Shown here: positions 61,104 to 64,000 of the stretch, piece after piece | Layout: each line of letters begins with the position of its first letter | Position numbering within the stretch: the first letter of the stretch is position 1 | Assembly: GCA_030041435.1 (NCBI GenBank) | Contig: JASHNW010000060.1 | Coordinates: forward strand, 1-64,000 | Direction of reading: 5' to 3' | Length of the DNA: 64,000 nucleotides | From: Acidobacteriaceae bacterium | Lineage (GTDB): Bacteria; Acidobacteriota; Terriglobia; Terriglobales; Acidobacteriaceae | The notes under the pieces: model-generated | Seen by the model: the letters and a program-made list of their open reading frames with translations, nothing else | What the model was told of the DNA's origin: nothing | The model's database searches: none | Program-made: the position numbers and the translations under genes

Positions 61104-61290
61104 CACAGCTCAGAGTGCCGTTGACGATGAAGGCTCGCATTTTCCGGAAATCCGGCAGGTGCGGGCCCTGGTTGTCCTCCATCGCGGGAGGGAGATAAAT
61201 CTCGACTCCATGGTGGGTGCGCTGCGAGGCTGAATTCATGGACAATAGCTGAGCCCTGCCCCGAAAACTCGGATACAAAAGAGAGGAACC

Positions 61291-61482
61291 ATGGCCGACC
61301 AGGTTGTGACGAACCAGAAGACCATTCTCGGTAACCAAAGAAAGATCCTGGCGAATCAGAAGACGATCGTGAAAAACCAGGGCGATATCAAAAGAAATCA
61401 GAAGGCCCTGAGCACGATTCTTGCCAACCAGAAAGAGATTCTGCGGAATCAGAAGGCGATTCTGGATGCGGTGAAGAAGTAG
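61291..61482 (+). CDS. 63-residue NQK-heptad coiled-coil protein
   Basis: Almost the whole protein is built from a seven-residue unit of the type NQKxILx (TNQKTILGNQRKILANQKTI, KNQGDIKRNQKALSTILANQ, KEILRNQKAILDAVKK). Hydrophobic I/L at one spacing and polar NQ/K at others suggest a parallel coiled-coil bundle. GAGGAACC precedes the ATG. The family is unknown to me; similar short proteins in Acidobacteria carry the same style of repeat. Confidence 0.75.
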   Translation: MADQVVTNQKTILGNQRKILANQKTIVKNQGDIKRNQKALSTILANQKEILRNQKAILDAVKK

Positions 61483-61622
61483 GATTGCGCCGCGCGGGCC
61501 AGCCTCACTCTAGCAGTTTCGGAATTGGTGTAGACCGAAGGCACACGCTCCAGTGGCTTTTTAATCAAGAAGAAGCCACCCTCTACCGGCCTCAAAAAGT
61601 CTACGTGTATTCCGAAACTGCT

Positions 61623-63854
61623 CTAATATTCCGCCAGTTGTTTGATCGCCTGGAAGATGGTTTCAGGCTGGGGGAGGATCGCGTCCTCGAGCAGCGGGTG
61701 GTAGGCAACGAAGCTGTCCAGGGCGGCGACGCGGCGGACGGGGGCGTCGAGCGAATCGAAAAGCTCTTCTGCGATGCGGGCGGCGATTTCGGCGCCGTAG
61801 CCCCAGCTCAGCATGTCTTCGTGGGCGATGATGACTTTGCTGGTCTTCTGCACTGAGGTTGCGATGGCTTCCCAGTCGTACGGGTTGAGGCTGCGCAGGT
61901 CGAGAACTTCGGTTTCGACGCCGTGCTCGCGCTGGGCGCGCTGCGCGGCCTGCAGGGCGCGGGGAACGAGCGCGCCGTAGGTGACGACGGTGAGGTGCCT
62001 GCCTTCGCGAACAATCTTCGCCTTGCCAAAAGGAATCGTATAGTCGGGGCCGGGATAGGGCGAGCGTCCCCAGGTTTCGCGATAGAGGCGTTTGTGCTCG
62101 AAGAACAGCACGGGGTCGTCGCAGCGGATGGCGGTGCGCAGCAGGCCGTTGGCGTCGAGGGCGTTGGACGGGAAGACGACGCGAATGCCGGGGGTGTGGG
62201 TGAAGATGCTTTCGCCGCTCTGTGAGTGGTAGATGGCGCCGCCGGTGAGATAGCCGCCGATGGGGACGCGGATGACGGCGGGCGCGGCGAAGCTGCCGTT
62301 GGAGCGCCAGCGGATGAGCGAGAGCTCGTTGCGGAGCTGATGCATGGCGGGCCAGATATAGTCGAAGAACTGAATTTCGGCGACCGGCTTGAGGCCGCGG
62401 ATGGCCATGCCGACGGAACGACCTGCGATGGCGGCTTCGGCGAGGGAGGAGTTGAACACCCTGTCGGAGCCGAATTCGCACTGCAGCCCGGCGGTGAGCT
62501 TGAAGACGCCGCCCTTACCCTTGACCTGTTTCTGCTCGAGATATTCTTCGCGGGAGCAATCGGCGACATCTTCGCCGAAGACCAGGATGCGAGGGTCGCG
62601 GCGCATCTCGTCGTGGAGGCAGGCATTGATGAGATCGGCCATGGTGCGACCGCGGTCGTCGGCCCTGAAATGAGGTTGGGTGGCGAGAGCGGGGCTGGTG
62701 GGGTCGTAGTCTTCGGAATATTGATGGCGCAGGATGGCGGCCGGCTGGGGCGAGGGCAGCGGCGCGTGGATGGCGCGCTCGGCGGCCAGGCGGACTTCTT
62801 CGTCGACTTGTTTCTCGATGCGCTCGATGCTTTCGGCATCGAGGATTCCTTCGCGCAGCAGGAACATCTGGAAGTTGTGGATGGGGTCGCGCAGGGCTTC
62901 TGCCTCACGCTCGCTTTCGGGGCGGTAGAGACGGGCATCGTCGGAGTGCGAGTGGGCGTAGGGACGGATGACGTGGCCGTGGACGAGGGCCGGACCTTTG
63001 CGGGCGCGGCAGTGCGCGACGGCGGCTGCGAAGGCTTCGACGCAGGCGATGGGATCGGTGCCGTCGATTTCGGCAAAGTGGAAGTTGGGGAAATTGCTCA
63101 GCAGGTGCGAGACGTTGCCACCCGGAGTGTTGACTTCGACAGGGACGGAGATGGCGTAGCCGTTGTCTTCGACCACGAAGAGGACGGGGAGCTTCAGGTT
63201 GGAGGCGACGCTGATCGATTCCCAGAATTCGCCCTGGCTGGTGGCGCCTTCGCCGATGGAGACGTAGACAACCTCGTCCCCGTGGAACTCGACGGGATGG
63301 TACTGGCGGTAATCGCCATCGTGCCGGGCGGCGGCTTCGGGATGCGCGGCGAGATAGAGGCCGGCCTCAGCGCAGCCGACGGCCTGCAGGCACTGCGTGG
63401 CCGTGGAGGACGACGGGGTGACAATGTGCAGCTTCGGGTTCGACCAGTGGGAAGGCATCTGGCGGCCGCCGCTGGCGATGTCGGTAGCGGCGCCGACGCC
63501 CTGGAGGAAATGATCTTCGGGCGTCGAGCCGAGGGCGAGGGAGAGGCCGCGGTCGCGGTAGTAGGGGAAAAACCAGTCGTAGCCGGGGCGAAGAGACAGG
63601 CCGGCGGCGACGAGCAGGGCTTCGTGGCCGGCGCCGGAGATCTGGAAGAAGATTTTCTGCTGATTTTTGAGGATGATCTCGCGGTCGTCGACGCGGCGCG
63701 AGAGGTACATGAGGCGGTAGATTTCGATCAGCTTTTCGCGGGCGACAGGGAGGGAGGACGCCGGAGCGCCGGATGCGGCAACTTCGCTTCCGTTGCCGGA
63801 GTGGCTGGCTGGTTTTTGACTGGTTTCAGCGGCGGAGACTGCGGTGCGCGCCAT
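61623..63854 (-). CDS. Fused alpha/beta E1 component of a 2-oxoacid dehydrogenase (branched-chain type)
   Basis: The 743-residue protein joins both E1 subunits. The alpha part (about 1-370) has the thiamine-diphosphate loop [19 protein letters not shown] and [15 protein letters not shown]. The beta part (about 390-743) has [31 protein letters not shown] and the final [20 protein letters not shown]. It decarboxylates branched-chain oxoacids before the E2/E3 subunits. GAGG lies seven bases before the ATG. No E2/E3 is in the window, so the partner genes are elsewhere. Confidence 0.9.
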   Translation of the reverse strand: MARTAVSAAETSQKPASHSGNGSEVAASGAPASSLPVAREKLIEIYRLMYLSRRVDDREIILKNQQKIFFQISGAGHEALLVAAGLSLRPGYDWFFPYYRDRGLSLALGSTPEDHFLQGVGAATDIASGGRQMPSHWSNPKLHIVTPSSSTATQCLQAVGCAEAGLYLAAHPEAAARHDGDYRQYHPVEFHGDEVVYVSIGEGATSQGEFWESISVASNLKLPVLFVVEDNGYAISVPVEVNTPGGNVSHLLSNFPNFHFAEIDGTDPIACVEAFAAAVAHCRARKGPALVHGHVIRPYAHSHSDDARLYRPESEREAEALRDPIHNFQMFLLREGILDAESIERIEKQVDEEVRLAAERAIHAPLPSPQPAAILRHQYSEDYDPTSPALATQPHFRADDRGRTMADLINACLHDEMRRDPRILVFGEDVADCSREEYLEQKQVKGKGGVFKLTAGLQCEFGSDRVFNSSLAEAAIAGRSVGMAIRGLKPVAEIQFFDYIWPAMHQLRNELSLIRWRSNGSFAAPAVIRVPIGGYLTGGAIYHSQSGESIFTHTPGIRVVFPSNALDANGLLRTAIRCDDPVLFFEHKRLYRETWGRSPYPGPDYTIPFGKAKIVREGRHLTVVTYGALVPRALQAAQRAQREHGVETEVLDLRSLNPYDWEAIATSVQKTSKVIIAHEDMLSWGYGAEIAARIAEELFDSLDAPVRRVAALDSFVAYHPLLEDAILPQPETIFQAIKQLAEY

Positions 63855-64000
63855 CAGGAATCCTCGACCCTCGGTTAGATGTTTGCCCCTTCAGTTTAGA
63901 GTGCGGTGGGGAGGTTTGCGAATCCAAAAAACCGCGCTCGCAGCCGAGTGGACGGGAAATTGTATCAGCGGATTTGCAGGACGGGCCACCCGGATTCGAT

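Noticed and set aside
1-64000. CRISPR arrays, rRNA or tRNA genes, intact insertion sequences
   Set aside because: No regularly spaced direct repeats, no conserved rRNA words and no transposase reading frame were recognised in the window.

Overview
This window looks like a chromosomal segment of a GC-rich, heterotrophic soil acidobacterium (Acidobacteriota, class Terriglobia / Acidobacteriaceae-like). The reasons are three outer-membrane TonB-dependent receptors that each carry an N-terminal carboxypeptidase-regulatory-like domain, a fused alpha/beta branched-chain 2-oxoacid dehydrogenase E1, a YXWGXW-repeat lipoprotein, a bifunctional YncE/phosphoesterase protein and plant-polysaccharide genes. 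This placement is inferred from gene content only; there is no rRNA gene in the window.

Layout. 1-8.1 kb: remnants of mobile DNA (end of a calcium-binding protein gene, a headless serine recombinase), then a two-component system (882-2959, minus) facing a TonB-dependent receptor plus histidine acid phosphatase pair (3092-7524), which reads as a scavenging locus for organic phosphate. Decayed fragments of an HTH gene and a GH43 glycosidase follow. 8.2-17 kb: a YncE/phosphoesterase protein, a GntR/UTRA regulator facing a large Oar-like receptor with GCTATATAGC palindromes in both promoters, and a serine hydrolase. 17-29 kb: nusB with a VOC-lumazine synthase fusion, a divergent membrane pyrophosphatase, the lutABC lactate operon, a Tat-exported GH28 pectinase, a xylulokinase, and a MntA-HepT toxin-antitoxin pair. 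28.7-39.8 kb: a VTT/DedA protein translationally coupled to a Mog/MoaB gene, TonB, VapBC, ada, a CDF cation exporter, thrS and secreted proteins.

39.8-43.2 kb is the most interesting part: a sulfite/nitrite reductase - siroheme synthase operon (minus strand). Upstream of the reductase lies a previously unannotated 22-codon reading frame with six cysteine codons, a near-leaderless promoter in front of it, an intrinsic terminator behind it, and a segment overlapping its last codons that can pair with the terminator loop. Together these have the layout of cysteine-sensing ribosome-mediated attenuation, and they argue that the reductase is the assimilatory sulfite reductase.

43.2-64 kb: a methyltransferase-like membrane protein, a cytochrome P460, a cobalamin riboswitch in front of a BtuB-like receptor, a DinB protein, an unusual MEDS-domain histidine kinase, recA, a small accessory island with a PD-(D/E)XK-like protein, an MFS exporter, rsmA, glgA, a secreted lipoprotein, a 63-residue NQK-heptad protein and the fused E1 dehydrogenase. 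Short tandem and inverted repeats sit in several of the intergenic spaces of this part. No tRNA, rRNA, CRISPR array or intact insertion sequence was found.
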